A stretch of DNA of 64,000 bases from Nonomuraea montanisoli (GTDB lineage Bacteria; Actinomycetota; Actinomycetes; Streptosporangiales; Streptosporangiaceae), in NCBI RefSeq assembly GCF_013363975.1, contig NZ_JABWGN010000007.1, forward strand, positions 1 to 64,000, read 5' to 3'. Position numbers and translations under genes: made by a program. A model generated the notes under the pieces. That model worked only from the letters and a program-made list of their open reading frames with translations. It was not told the DNA's origin and did not search any database. Position 1 is the stretch's first letter; the number at the start of each line of letters is the position of its first letter. Positions 1 to 7,757 of the stretch are shown piece after piece.

Positions 1-217
1 GATCGGCGGGCTGGTGCAGATCCCGTGCATCGAGCGCAACGCGGTGGCCTCGATCAAGGCGATCACCGCGGCGCGGATCGCGCTGCGCGGCGACGGGCGC
101 CACTTCGTCGCCCTGGACAAGGCCATCCGCACGATGAAGGTCACTGGCCGGGACATGCTCGACAAGTACAAGGAGACCTCACGCGGCGGCCTGGCCGTCA
201 ACGTCATCGAGTGCTGA
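1..217 (+). CDS. sdaA: L-serine ammonia-lyase, C-terminal end (partial)
   Basis: This is the last 71 codons of a gene that starts before the window. It reads GGLVQIPCIERNAVASIKA and ends in NVIEC. That is the characteristic end of single-chain bacterial L-serine dehydratase, the [4Fe-4S] enzyme that deaminates serine to pyruvate in the cytosol. The Cys of QIPCIERN is one of the cluster ligands in the family, and the extreme C-terminal Cys is also typical. A short GC-rich hairpin (228-243, arms CCACGG/CCGTGG) follows the stop and may end transcription. The identification is secure; the N-terminal part cannot be assessed. Confidence 0.93.
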   Translation, partial: IGGLVQIPCIERNAVASIKAITAARIALRGDGRHFVALDKAIRTMKVTGRDMLDKYKETSRGGLAVNVIEC

Positions 218-292
218 CGCACGGCGGCCACGGGCGGCCGTGGATCCTACCGAGTCCCTGGGAATGTCAAGGCGAACAGGTAACGTGAGGGC

Positions 293-493
293 ATGACGTC
301 GCATCACCACCACGAGGTCGTCACCATCCCTCGTGGCGAATACGAGGCGTTGAAGGCCGAGGTCCGACGGCTGCGTCGAGAAGTGGGGCGTCAGCAGGCC
401 ATGCGCGCCATCATGGACAACGCGGCCGACGCGGGCCACACGCGGACGTTCACTCGCGACGAGTTGGCCGCCGAGTGGGGCATCGTCGGCTGA
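293..493 (+). CDS. Small antitoxin-like protein
   Basis: A 66-aa charged protein with a good Shine-Dalgarno (GTGAGGG) before the ATG. The middle is a helical, Arg/Glu-rich stretch (EALKAEVRRLRREVGRQ), which looks like the dimerising or DNA-binding part of a type II antitoxin. The C-terminus (TRDELAAEWGIVG) is typical of small antitoxins linked to RelE-like toxins. The sequence immediately downstream encodes a broken RelE-type protein, and that context is the main argument for an antitoxin role. The His run after the start (HHHH) is unusual. Family assignment is inferred, not certain. Confidence 0.6.
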   Translation: MTSHHHHEVVTIPRGEYEALKAEVRRLRREVGRQQAMRAIMDNAADAGHTRTFTRDELAAEWGIVG

Positions 494-494
494 C

Positions 495-745
495 CGGCGT
501 ATCGCTTTTCCGGAGCGTGCTTGGGAACAGATCGAAGCCCTTCCGGAGAGTCTGCGCAGACCTGTTCAGCTCGCTATCTTCACCCTGCTCGACGAGCCAC
601 GGCCCACGCTCGCCGAGCCAATGGATGGTGTTCCGAACGCCTACGAGCTCAATCTCGTCAGCGATGATGCCACCACTGGTACATGATCACCTTGCGCGAA
701 GGCGCTGAGGTGATCACCATCAAAGTAGTCCGCCCGAATCTCTGA
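495..745 (+). pseudogene. Frameshifted RelE/ParE-like toxin remnant
   Basis: Frame 495-686 reads RIAFPERAWEQIEALPESL and later AYELNLVSDDATTG, then hits TGA at 684. Reading resumes one frame over from about 677 with WYMITLREGAEVITIKVV and a stop at 743-745. Joined, this gives about 82 residues with the pattern of RelE/ParE-superfamily ribosome- or gyrase-targeting toxins. No in-frame start codon is evident either: the frame between the antitoxin stop and RIAF has no ATG, GTG or TTG. A missing start plus a frameshift argue for a dead toxin. One base lost near 677 would explain the shift. Confidence 0.6.
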
Positions 746-790
746 TCGTCTGTACAGACCATCTGAGATGCGGCGGCCTGACCGTCGGCG

Positions 791-2359
791 TCATCGGGTG
801 TTGGCCGCCCCGGCCACCTCCGAGGCGGCCGGGGCGGCGGCGGGCTGCCGGGAGGCGCCGCGCAGCGGCAGCTCCTTGAGGAAGACCACGGCCACGAACC
901 CGAGCAGGGTGACCGGCACGCCCACGAGGAACACCGTCTCCAGGCCCCGGGTGAACGCCTCCAGCACGATGCCCCTGATCGGCTCCGGGAGATGCTGGAT
1001 CTCGCTGGGGCTGCCGAGCGAGAGCGAGCCGCCGCCGGGCACCTTGACGTGCCGGGCGGCGAGCATGCCGGTCATCTCGTCCTTGAGCCGGTTGACGAGG
1101 ATCGCGCCGAACGCGGCCACGCCGACGGCGCCGCCGAGCGACCGGAAGAACGACACGCCGGCCGTGGTGGAGGCCATGTCGCGCGGCTCGGAGCCGTTCT
1201 GCGCGGCCAGGATGAGCATCTGCATGGACAGGCCCAGCCCGAGGCCCAGGACGGCCACGTCGAACCCGATCAGCCACTCGCTGGAGTCGACGTGCAGCCG
1301 CGACAGCAGGAACTGGCCCACGGCCACGATCAGCAGGCCGGCGACCGGGAAGACCTTCCACTTCCCGGTGCGGGTGACGATGCGCCCGGAGATCACGCCC
1401 GAGACGAACAGCGACAGGACCATGGGCAGCGTCATCAGGCCGGAGTTGGCCGGGCTCAGCCCCTTGACGATCTGGAGGTACTGCGGCAGGTAGATCATCG
1501 CGCCGAACATCGCCATGCCGACGAACAGCGACGACAGGCTCGTCAGCACGAACGTGCGGTTGCCGAACAGCCGGGGCGGCAGGATCGGCGTACGGGCCGC
1601 GCGCTCGGCCAGGACGGCCAGCACCAGCATGACCGCGCTGGTGGCGCCCAGCAGGTACGTCCAGGGGGAGTTCCACTCGAACTCCTGGCCGCCGAGCGTG
1701 AGCAGCAGCATGAGGGCCGTGGCGCTGGCCGTGATCGTGGTGGCGCCCCAGATGTCGATCGTGGTGTCCCGCTTGATCTTCGGCAGCTTCAGCACCTGCT
1801 GGATCACGACGAACGCGACCACCGCGAACGGCACCACGACGTAGAAGCACCACCGCCAGCCGAGCCAGTCGGTGTCCACGATGAACCCGCCGAGCAGCGG
1901 GCCGGCGACGGTGGAGATGCCGAAGACGGCGCCCATGTAGCCGGAGTAGCGGCCGCGCTCGCGGGGCGAGACGATGTCGCCGAGGATCACCTGCGCGAGG
2001 GCGGACAGGCCGCCGACGCCGATGCCCTGCACGGCTCGGGCCGCGATGAGCTGGCCCATGTCCTGGGAGAGGCCGGCCACGAGCGAGGCGGCGACGAACA
2101 GGCCGAGGGCGACCTGGAAGAGCAGCTTGCGGCCGAAGATGTCGGACAGCTTGCCCCACAGCGGCGTGGACACGGTCATCGTGAGCATGGTGGCGGAGGC
2201 CACCCACGAGTACTGGTCCTGGCCGCCGAGCTCGCCGACGATCGTCGGCAGGGCCGTGCCGACCACCGACGTCGAGATCATCGAGGTCAGCATGGCGAGC
2301 ATGAGCCCCGACATCACCTTCAGAATCTCGCGGTGGGTGTACTGCCGCGTCTGAGTCAT
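791..2359 (-). CDS. DHA2-family MFS multidrug exporter
   Basis: A 522-aa integral membrane protein with about 14 hydrophobic segments, the layout of the EmrB/QacA (DHA2) drug:H+ antiporters. Segment 1 begins VMSGLMLAMLTSMISTSVVGTALP. This is followed by the conserved GxLSDxxGRK loop motif (WGKLSDIFGRK) near residues 70-80 and a motif C-like GxxxGPxxGG stretch (ISTVAGPLLGG) around 150. It faces a TetR repressor (2478-3053) across 118 bp that hold a palindrome, the usual arrangement for repressor-controlled efflux. Substrate cannot be predicted. The start is ATG at 2359; a miniature upstream reading frame overlaps it (see separate entry). Confidence 0.9.
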   Translation of the reverse strand: MTQTRQYTHREILKVMSGLMLAMLTSMISTSVVGTALPTIVGELGGQDQYSWVASATMLTMTVSTPLWGKLSDIFGRKLLFQVALGLFVAASLVAGLSQDMGQLIAARAVQGIGVGGLSALAQVILGDIVSPRERGRYSGYMGAVFGISTVAGPLLGGFIVDTDWLGWRWCFYVVVPFAVVAFVVIQQVLKLPKIKRDTTIDIWGATTITASATALMLLLTLGGQEFEWNSPWTYLLGATSAVMLVLAVLAERAARTPILPPRLFGNRTFVLTSLSSLFVGMAMFGAMIYLPQYLQIVKGLSPANSGLMTLPMVLSLFVSGVISGRIVTRTGKWKVFPVAGLLIVAVGQFLLSRLHVDSSEWLIGFDVAVLGLGLGLSMQMLILAAQNGSEPRDMASTTAGVSFFRSLGGAVGVAAFGAILVNRLKDEMTGMLAARHVKVPGGGSLSLGSPSEIQHLPEPIRGIVLEAFTRGLETVFLVGVPVTLLGFVAVVFLKELPLRGASRQPAAAPAASEVAGAANTR

Positions 2360-2377
2360 CAGGGCGTCATGCCTCCT
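2359..2377 (-). promoter_or_regulatory. Three-codon leader frame overlapping the exporter start
   Basis: On the minus strand a perfect AGGAGG (2372-2377) is one base from an ATG at 2370. That ATG opens a frame of three codons ending in TGA at 2361-2359. The TGA shares a base with the exporter ATG (TGATG), while the exporter itself has its Shine-Dalgarno too far away (about 12-15 nt). This suggests ribosomes load on the mini-frame and re-initiate on the exporter. This is read from sequence only. Confidence 0.4.
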
Positions 2378-2418
2378 GTCGGGCCGGGGGAAAGGGGGCG
2401 CTGGGTGCGCGTTCCTCC

Positions 2419-2436
2419 AGTATACGCTCGTTTACT
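2419..2436. promoter_or_regulatory. Candidate TetR operator
   Basis: Imperfect 18-bp palindrome AGTATACGCTCGTTTACT (arms AGTATACG / CGTTTACT, one mismatch). It lies between the divergent exporter and TetR genes, in the most A/T-rich part of that spacer. Length and position suit a TetR dimer. Confidence 0.5.
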
Positions 2437-2477
2437 AGCCGCGCGGCAAGTGGGCGTCGGGGCGTTAGAGTTTTCAG

Positions 2478-3053
2478 GTGGAGCACGTCCAGGTGGAGGC
2501 GCGGCCGAGGGGCCGGGAGGCGACGCGAGCGCGGCTGCTCGCCGCCGCCCGCGCGCTGTTCGCCGAGCACGGTTACGAGCACGTCACCGTACGCATGATC
2601 GCCGCCGCAGCCGAGGCCAACCTCGCCCTCGTCGGCCGCTACTTCGGGTCGAAGGCCGGGCTGTTCCGCGAGGTGCTGGCCGAGGAGCCGACCATCGCCC
2701 CCGTCCTCGACGGCGACCGGGCCGGGCTGCCCGCGCGGCTGGCCGAGTACGCCGCGCTGCGCATGCACGCCGACCCCGAGAGCCGCATCCTGCGCTCGCT
2801 CGAACGCTCGGCCGGCGATCCCGAGATCCGGCGGCTCGTCGGCGAGCGGGTGCGCACGGCCGTGATCGAGCCGCTGGCCGAGCGCCTCGGCGGGCCCGAC
2901 GCGATGGCCCGCGCCCGGCTGGCGACGGCGGTCTTCCTCGGGGTGGGAGCGCTGCGTCGCAACCTCGGGCCGGAGGAGCCGACACCGGCCGACATCGCCC
3001 GCCTGACCGCCGCCTTCGAGGCGTGCCTGGGCGACGTCCCGCCTGAAGGCTGA
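2478..3053 (+). CDS. TetR/AcrR-family transcriptional regulator
   Basis: A 191-aa protein with the TetR helix-turn-helix near residues 15-60 (ARALFAEHGYEHVTVRMIAAAAEANLALVGRYF). The ligand domain follows and contains the MAxARLATAVFLGVGALR helix common in this family. It is transcribed away from the 14-TM exporter and very probably represses it until a ligand binds. The start is GTG at 2478. No ligand can be named. Confidence 0.88.
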   Translation: MEHVQVEARPRGREATRARLLAAARALFAEHGYEHVTVRMIAAAAEANLALVGRYFGSKAGLFREVLAEEPTIAPVLDGDRAGLPARLAEYAALRMHADPESRILRSLERSAGDPEIRRLVGERVRTAVIEPLAERLGGPDAMARARLATAVFLGVGALRRNLGPEEPTPADIARLTAAFEACLGDVPPEG

Positions 3054-3065
3054 AGGCGGCACGAC

Positions 3066-3103
3066 GACGCCGGAGGCCCCTGGTGCGGCGGCTCTCCGGC
3101 GTC
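3066..3103. terminator. Bidirectional hairpin between convergent genes
   Basis: Perfect 10-bp inverted repeat GACGCCGGAG / CTCCGGCGTC separated by 18 nt. It lies just after the TetR stop and before the convergent cupin gene end. No U-tract is present, as is common in high-GC actinomycetes. Confidence 0.5.
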
Positions 3104-3148
3104 TCGCGTGCCCCGTGCTTCGTGCTCCGGGCTGCGGTCCGGCTCCGG

Positions 3149-3511
3149 CTAGGCGGTCTTCGCCTTGGCGTAGTCCGCGGCCCCGCCCGCGAAGTCGAAC
3201 ACGATGACCGACTCGTCGCCCACGACCCACGCGTCGTGCCCCGGCGGCGCGACGAAGACCTCGCCCGGGCCGATCTCCGCCTCGGTGCCGTCGTCCATGC
3301 GGAAGCGGAGCCTGCCCTTGGCGACGAACCCGTTGTGGTGGACCTCGCACGACTCGGTCCCGGCGATCGGCTTGACGGACGCCGACCAGCGCCAGCCCGG
3401 TTCGAACGTGGCCACGCCGAAGGTCAGGCCGGTCAGGTTGCACACCTCCAGGTGCCCCATCGGGAAGTCGCGGCGCTCGTCGGGCTTGTCGATGCTCTTG
3501 ACTTCGATCAT
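3149..3511 (-). CDS. Cupin-fold protein
   Basis: A 120-aa single-domain beta-barrel protein. Cupin motif 1 is degenerate (the HHNGFVAKGRLRF region). Motif 2 is recognisable as GPGEVFVAPPGHDAWVVGDE, with the usual G(x)5P(x)4H spacing. The metal-binding His pair is only partly kept, so it may be a binding protein rather than an enzyme. The start was set at the ATG preceded by AAGGGGGAC; an earlier GTG in frame (3529) has no ribosome site. It lies upstream in the direction of nothing obvious, with the PHP hydrolase divergently absent: the next minus-strand gene ends at 3571 and does not overlap it. Function is unknown. Confidence 0.75.
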   Translation of the reverse strand: MIEVKSIDKPDERRDFPMGHLEVCNLTGLTFGVATFEPGWRWSASVKPIAGTESCEVHHNGFVAKGRLRFRMDDGTEAEIGPGEVFVAPPGHDAWVVGDESVIVFDFAGGAADYAKAKTA

Positions 3512-3570
3512 GACGTCCCCCTTCGTCACTTTTCAGTGTTCCACCACGGTCGGAGCGCGCGAAGGGGGCC

Positions 3571-5613
3571 TCAGAGCAGGCGTGACCGGTAGACCTCGCG
3601 GGCCCGGTCGTACAGGGCCAGGTGGTCCTCGAACTGCCGCTCGCCGTCGAACCGGCCGGACTCCTTGAGGATCACCTCCAGCCGGTCGAGCCAGGCCAGG
3701 CACCACCGCACGTCCTCCGGCCGGGCCACGTGCGCGCCCGCCACGTCCAGGTGGACCGGGCTCGTGTGGGCGTGGGCGCCGCTCCGGTGGTGGCTGCGCG
3801 GGTGCGGCCCGCCGGTGGCGACGGCGACGACGTACGTCGGCTCGCCCACGACCAGCGTCGCGCTCAGCCGTCCCGGCGGCCCCTGCGCCAGCACCCCGTC
3901 CGCCGTGCGGATCTCCAGCTCCTGCACCTCCGGCCCGGCCGAGGCGACGGTGATCTCCACCCGCTCGCCCGGCGTCACGTCGAGGGTGCTCCCGGGGCCC
4001 AGGCCGTTCACCGAGAGCTCCAGCCAGGGGCCGGAGGTGGCGAAGGTGCGGCCGCGCCGGACCGCCTCCGCGTACGACTCGACGCTCAGCGGGCCCTCGA
4101 CCCGCGCGTACACCCGCGCCCATCCCGGCGGGCCCGACGCGGTGCCGCGGCGCAGGAACGACAGCACGGCGTCGGTCCCCGCCGTCACCGCCAGCCGGTT
4201 GCCCGCGCCGATCAGCCGCCGGTATACGGCGGCCGTGGCCGCGATCGACGAGTGGTTCAGCACGTCGAGGGTGTCCACCAGGCCGAGTGCGGCGTCGGCC
4301 ACGATCTCCCTGGCCGCGCAGTTACGCCCCCGGTCGAGCACGACGTCCGGCGGGTCGGCGTCGGAGAACGGGGTGTGGAACGGGTGGCCGTAGCCGAGGA
4401 CCGCGCCCAGCCCGTGCAGCTCCCCGCAGGCGACGGCGTTCGGCGGCCAGTCGGCGGCGCCGGCGAAGCCCGCGTGGAAGCGTCCGGGCAGCCCGCGCGG
4501 CCCGAACGCGCTGAGGTGGCCGACCAGGTCCTCCCGGTACTCGACCCCGAACCTGGCCACGTGCCGCGCGTCCGACCAGGGCAGGTCGGCGCCCAGCCAG
4601 TGCGTGAGCGCCTCCAGGTCGTACACCCGCGCGCCCGCCACGTTGCCCGCCACCAGGTTGAGCACGTGGAGGTCCTCGCCGTGCTGCGCCGCCGCGGCCA
4701 GCGCGGGCGCGGCCGGCTCCTCGCCCATCCAGTTGAGGTGGACGTGCAGGTCGCCGCCGTACCAGCCGCGCGCCGCCGCGTCGTACAGCCGCTCGGGGGT
4801 CAGCTCGACCGGCGTCTCCGCCCCGGCCGCGGGGGTCAGCTCGGCGCGGGCCTCGGCGTACTCCATGCCGCGCGTGACCGTCACCGTGACGGGCTCGGCG
4901 GGCACCGTGAGCACGAGGTCGTCGCCGTGGAAGTACGGGCGGCGGTGGGCGTCCATCTTGTGCGGCACGCCGTCGGGGTACCAGCCCTGGCCGTTCGCGC
5001 CGGTCACGCTCCACCGGCACGGGAATCCGGCGCGCAACCGGAGCCGGGCCGCCGGCGCCCGTCGGACCAGCGGCGCGAGGTCCACCCGCCGCCCGTCGAC
5101 GGAGACCTCCCGCTCCACCTCCACCACCCGCGCGCCGCCGGGCTCCACCTCGTGGGGCGTGCCGTCCACGAGCACCGTGACGGGCTCGTCCCGGCTGGAG
5201 TCGAGCAGCAGCGCCGTACGCGGGGGCGGTCCGTCGCCGGCGACCACCCGCGTGACGCACTCCAGCGCATGGGCGCGGCCGGGGGCGAGGCGCAGCGCGG
5301 GCAGGTTGTCGGGCACGTCGCCGGCCAGCGCGTCCCGGACCGCGCGTTCGACGTCCACCTCGCCGAGGCGGTCCTCCAGCTCGCGGGGCGAGGCGCCCGG
5401 ATGGCGTCCGGCGAGCTGCCGGAAGCAGGCGCCCCGGTAGTCGTGCCGCCTCATGTCGAGGAAGACGGTGGCCCAGGCCTGCACGATGTACGTCAGGCGG
5501 TTCTCGCCCCAGGTGGGGCCGTGCTCGTCGCGGAGGGCGCGGTACTCGTCGAGGGCGCGCGCCACCGACGCGGGCAGCAGAGGGTCGGGAGGTAAGGGAT
5601 CGTCGTCGCGCAT
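3571..5613 (-). CDS. CehA/McbA-family PHP-type metallohydrolase
   Basis: A 680-aa protein. The first 280 residues are a beta-rich accessory region. The catalytic part begins at about residue 288 with YGGDLHVHLNW, the HxH metal-binding motif of the PHP domain. LGYGHPFHTPF, TLDVLNHSS and AVTAGTDAVLSF follow in the order seen in CehA/McbA carbaryl-hydrolase relatives. The substrate of most members is unknown; they hydrolyse esters, carbamates or phosphoesters with bound metal. The chosen ATG at 5613 has GAGGAG ten bases upstream, unlike the upstream TTG at 5637. No signal peptide is seen, so it is probably cytosolic. Confidence 0.85.
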   Translation of the reverse strand: MRDDDPLPPDPLLPASVARALDEYRALRDEHGPTWGENRLTYIVQAWATVFLDMRRHDYRGACFRQLAGRHPGASPRELEDRLGEVDVERAVRDALAGDVPDNLPALRLAPGRAHALECVTRVVAGDGPPPRTALLLDSSRDEPVTVLVDGTPHEVEPGGARVVEVEREVSVDGRRVDLAPLVRRAPAARLRLRAGFPCRWSVTGANGQGWYPDGVPHKMDAHRRPYFHGDDLVLTVPAEPVTVTVTRGMEYAEARAELTPAAGAETPVELTPERLYDAAARGWYGGDLHVHLNWMGEEPAAPALAAAAQHGEDLHVLNLVAGNVAGARVYDLEALTHWLGADLPWSDARHVARFGVEYREDLVGHLSAFGPRGLPGRFHAGFAGAADWPPNAVACGELHGLGAVLGYGHPFHTPFSDADPPDVVLDRGRNCAAREIVADAALGLVDTLDVLNHSSIAATAAVYRRLIGAGNRLAVTAGTDAVLSFLRRGTASGPPGWARVYARVEGPLSVESYAEAVRRGRTFATSGPWLELSVNGLGPGSTLDVTPGERVEITVASAGPEVQELEIRTADGVLAQGPPGRLSATLVVGEPTYVVAVATGGPHPRSHHRSGAHAHTSPVHLDVAGAHVARPEDVRWCLAWLDRLEVILKESGRFDGERQFEDHLALYDRAREVYRSRLL

Positions 5614-5776
5614 GAGCGGGCTCCTCGGCTCAGACAATCTTCACGTTCATCTCAAAGTAAAGGAATGCCGGGCTCAGGGCAGGCAAAGACGGCGCTTCTA
5701 GCGTTCGTTCCGGCGGCGGATCGAGGGGCGGAGTCGACGGGACTCCACGAGACCGCCGCGGATCGGGGAAGCACTC

Positions 5777-6301
5777 ATGCGTTTCGTCAAGCCGCTCACC
5801 GTAGGCGTCGCCGGTGCCGTGCTGCTCGCCGTGCCGTTCGCGGGCGTCTCGCTCGCGGCCACCGCCGAGCCCGCGCCCGAGCCGGCGGTGACCGTCGTGG
5901 GGGACGACCATCGGGCCCCGGTGCATCAGGTCTCGGTGAAGGCCGAGGTCACGCCGGGCGAGGTCGCCGCCGGTGACGCGTACAAGGTCACGATCTTCGC
6001 GAAGGGGGTGCGGCCGGGCGCCACGGCCACGGTCAGGAGCCCGCAGGGCGTCACGTACAAGGTGGCCCTGAACGACGGCAGGGCGACCAAGACGCTGACC
6101 GTCCCGCGCGCGACCAAGCCGGGCCGCTACAAGCTGGGCGTGACGGTCGCCGGCCGGGTGACGACGGCGGAGTTCACGGTGACGCGCGACGAGCGCGACG
6201 GCCATGACAGCCGGGGGCGAACATCGGGTGAACGACGGATGTCGGGAAGCGTAGATCTGATCGTTACGGCCGCGACTCGCCCCCGACATCTCTCGTCGTG
6301 A
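5777..6301 (+). CDS. Secreted Ig-like repeat protein
   Basis: 174 aa. A clear Sec signal peptide (MRFVKPLTVGVAGAVLLAVPFAG, cleavage near AAT-AEP at about 30) is followed by one beta-sandwich-like domain (VSVKAEVTPGEVAAGDAY to RVTTAEFTVTRDE, residues 50-140). That domain has the alternating pattern of bacterial Ig-like or invasin-type modules. A short charged tail completes the protein. GGGGAAG lies eight bases before the ATG. Probably exported and cell-wall associated; no catalytic residues are recognisable. Confidence 0.75.
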   Translation: MRFVKPLTVGVAGAVLLAVPFAGVSLAATAEPAPEPAVTVVGDDHRAPVHQVSVKAEVTPGEVAAGDAYKVTIFAKGVRPGATATVRSPQGVTYKVALNDGRATKTLTVPRATKPGRYKLGVTVAGRVTTAEFTVTRDERDGHDSRGRTSGERRMSGSVDLIVTAATRPRHLSS

Positions 6302-6345
6302 GCATGGCCGCATGACGATCATGTCCGCGCCACCAGCGGTGATCC

Positions 6346-6729
6346 ATGGCAGAACCACCTCCTGACCAGCCGTCACAACCGGCCCTCGACCTCGATCTCG
6401 ACCAGCTCAGGAAACGCGCGGCCCCGGCCTTCGACGACGCCTCGGAGGCGGTGCTCCTGGCCGTGCGGAACGCGTACGGCACGCTGGACGCGCTGGGCGG
6501 CTGGCCCGCCGGGGAAGAGGCCGACAAGGCGTTCGTCGAGTGGTACAAGCCGAAGCGCGACGAGATGCGCCACTGGATCACGGAGTTCGCGAAGGTGTAC
6601 GCGGACATCGCCGACGGCCTCCTCACCATGCGCCACAACGTGAAGGAGGTCGACTGGGGCATCGCGGACGACATCAAGCTCTCGGACGTGCCGGTCTACG
6701 AGTGGCCGAAGGACGACCGCCCATGGTGA
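6346..6729 (+). CDS. WXG100-like partner protein
   Basis: A 127-aa acidic helical protein with Trp residues in a WYKPKRDEMRHWITEF segment and no signal peptide or membrane segment. Its stop overlaps the start of the next gene by 7 bp, so the two are translationally coupled. Size, helical content and pairing with a second helical protein that carries a W-N-N-N-G turn suggest an ESX/type VII-like pair. No secretion ATPase or EccB-E component lies nearby, so this is inference from pairing alone. Confidence 0.6.
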   Translation: MAEPPPDQPSQPALDLDLDQLRKRAAPAFDDASEAVLLAVRNAYGTLDALGGWPAGEEADKAFVEWYKPKRDEMRHWITEFAKVYADIADGLLTMRHNVKEVDWGIADDIKLSDVPVYEWPKDDRPW

Positions 6730-7757
6730 CGCCCATCAGGCCGATGCTGTCGCCGACGGCCCTGTCCGGAGCCAGGGTCCTGTCGCCCGCCACCCTCATG
6801 ACGACCCTGCTCATCGCCTCCGGCGGGACCATGGTCGCGCTGCGGATCTACGCCGGTGTCACCGCCCCCGAGATCGACCCCGCCGCGCTGCGGAAGGCGG
6901 CCGCCGCCTTCCGCAGGCTCGCCGACGACCTGAACGGCCCTGAGCAGCCGCCCCAGACCGGCAAGGCAGGCAAGGCCGGCGGGGTCGCCGAGATGGCGGA
7001 CGACGCCGCCGCCTCGGTGTGGAACAACAACGGCGGCCAGAGCGTGGACGCCTTCGCCCGCCTCTACATCCTGCGCATCATGGGCTTCCCGCCCGCGTTC
7101 GCCAAGGACTGCCGCGTGATCGCCGCCGGCTGCGACGCGTACGCCGGGCTCGTGGAGGCGGTGCGCAAGCAGCTCGCCGAGCTGGACAAAGCGATCCTGC
7201 AGTTGCTGTGGCTGGTCTGCTTCCAGCCGCTCACGACCGCGCTGTACGGCGTGGCGCAGGCGATGGCCGCCGCCCAGATGGCGCGCCTGGTGAAGCTGGC
7301 CCAGGCGGTCAAGGCCGTCTTCGGCCTCAACGTCGGCCGCGTCCTGCAGATCTGCCTGCCGGGCTACGTGCTGACCACGCTCAACTACGCCGTCGTCGAC
7401 GGCGCCGCGTACGCCACCGGAGCCCTCGCGCTCGACGCGCTGAGCGACGCCTCCAACGGGCGGCCGACGAGGTCACGCGGCGAGAACGCCGAGGAGTTCG
7501 GGGAGATCGTCGCCGGGAACACCGGCTACATCCTCGGCTACGACGTGGCCAAGCTGGGCCTGCCCGGGCCGGCCACGCGGGGCAGTGAGATGGTGGCGCG
7601 GCTGGTCGGCTCGGGCTTCGGCTACACCCCGGTCAAGAGCGCCCTGGACGAGGACGACGACCAGATCATGACGACGCCGGAGGAGTGGGCGTCCAAGATC
7701 GAGGGGCACGGTCTGCGCGCGCTCATCTTCCCCCCGGGCTGGCGGTTCGGCCGCTGA
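6723..7757 (+). CDS. WXG-like helical protein with central hydrophobic region
   Basis: 344 aa, starting at the ATG inside the end of the preceding gene. After a hydrophobic N-terminal stretch (ATLMTTLLIASGGTMVAL, about 20-40) comes an alpha-helical region. It has a WxxxGG turn (AASVWNNNGGQSVDAF, about 98-113) resembling the WXG100 hairpin. A long apolar section with QLLWLVCFQPLTTALYG follows. The architecture resembles long WXG-domain proteins that sit beside type VII substrates. The C-terminus overlaps the convergent ATP-grasp gene by 35 bp. No toxin domain is recognisable. Confidence 0.65.
   Translation: MVTPIRPMLSPTALSGARVLSPATLMTTLLIASGGTMVALRIYAGVTAPEIDPAALRKAAAAFRRLADDLNGPEQPPQTGKAGKAGGVAEMADDAAASVWNNNGGQSVDAFARLYILRIMGFPPAFAKDCRVIAAGCDAYAGLVEAVRKQLAELDKAILQLLWLVCFQPLTTALYGVAQAMAAAQMARLVKLAQAVKAVFGLNVGRVLQICLPGYVLTTLNYAVVDGAAYATGALALDALSDASNGRPTRSRGENAEEFGEIVAGNTGYILGYDVAKLGLPGPATRGSEMVARLVGSGFGYTPVKSALDEDDDQIMTTPEEWASKIEGHGLRALIFPPGWRFGR

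Noticed and set aside
992..3046. Long plus-strand frame of 684 codons opposite the exporter
   Set aside because: It is the antisense shadow of the 14-TM exporter: His/Arg/Asp/Gly-rich random composition, no ribosome site, no domain. Many similar frames opposite other genes (3622-5595, 26038-29220, 31890-34553) were left out for the same reason.
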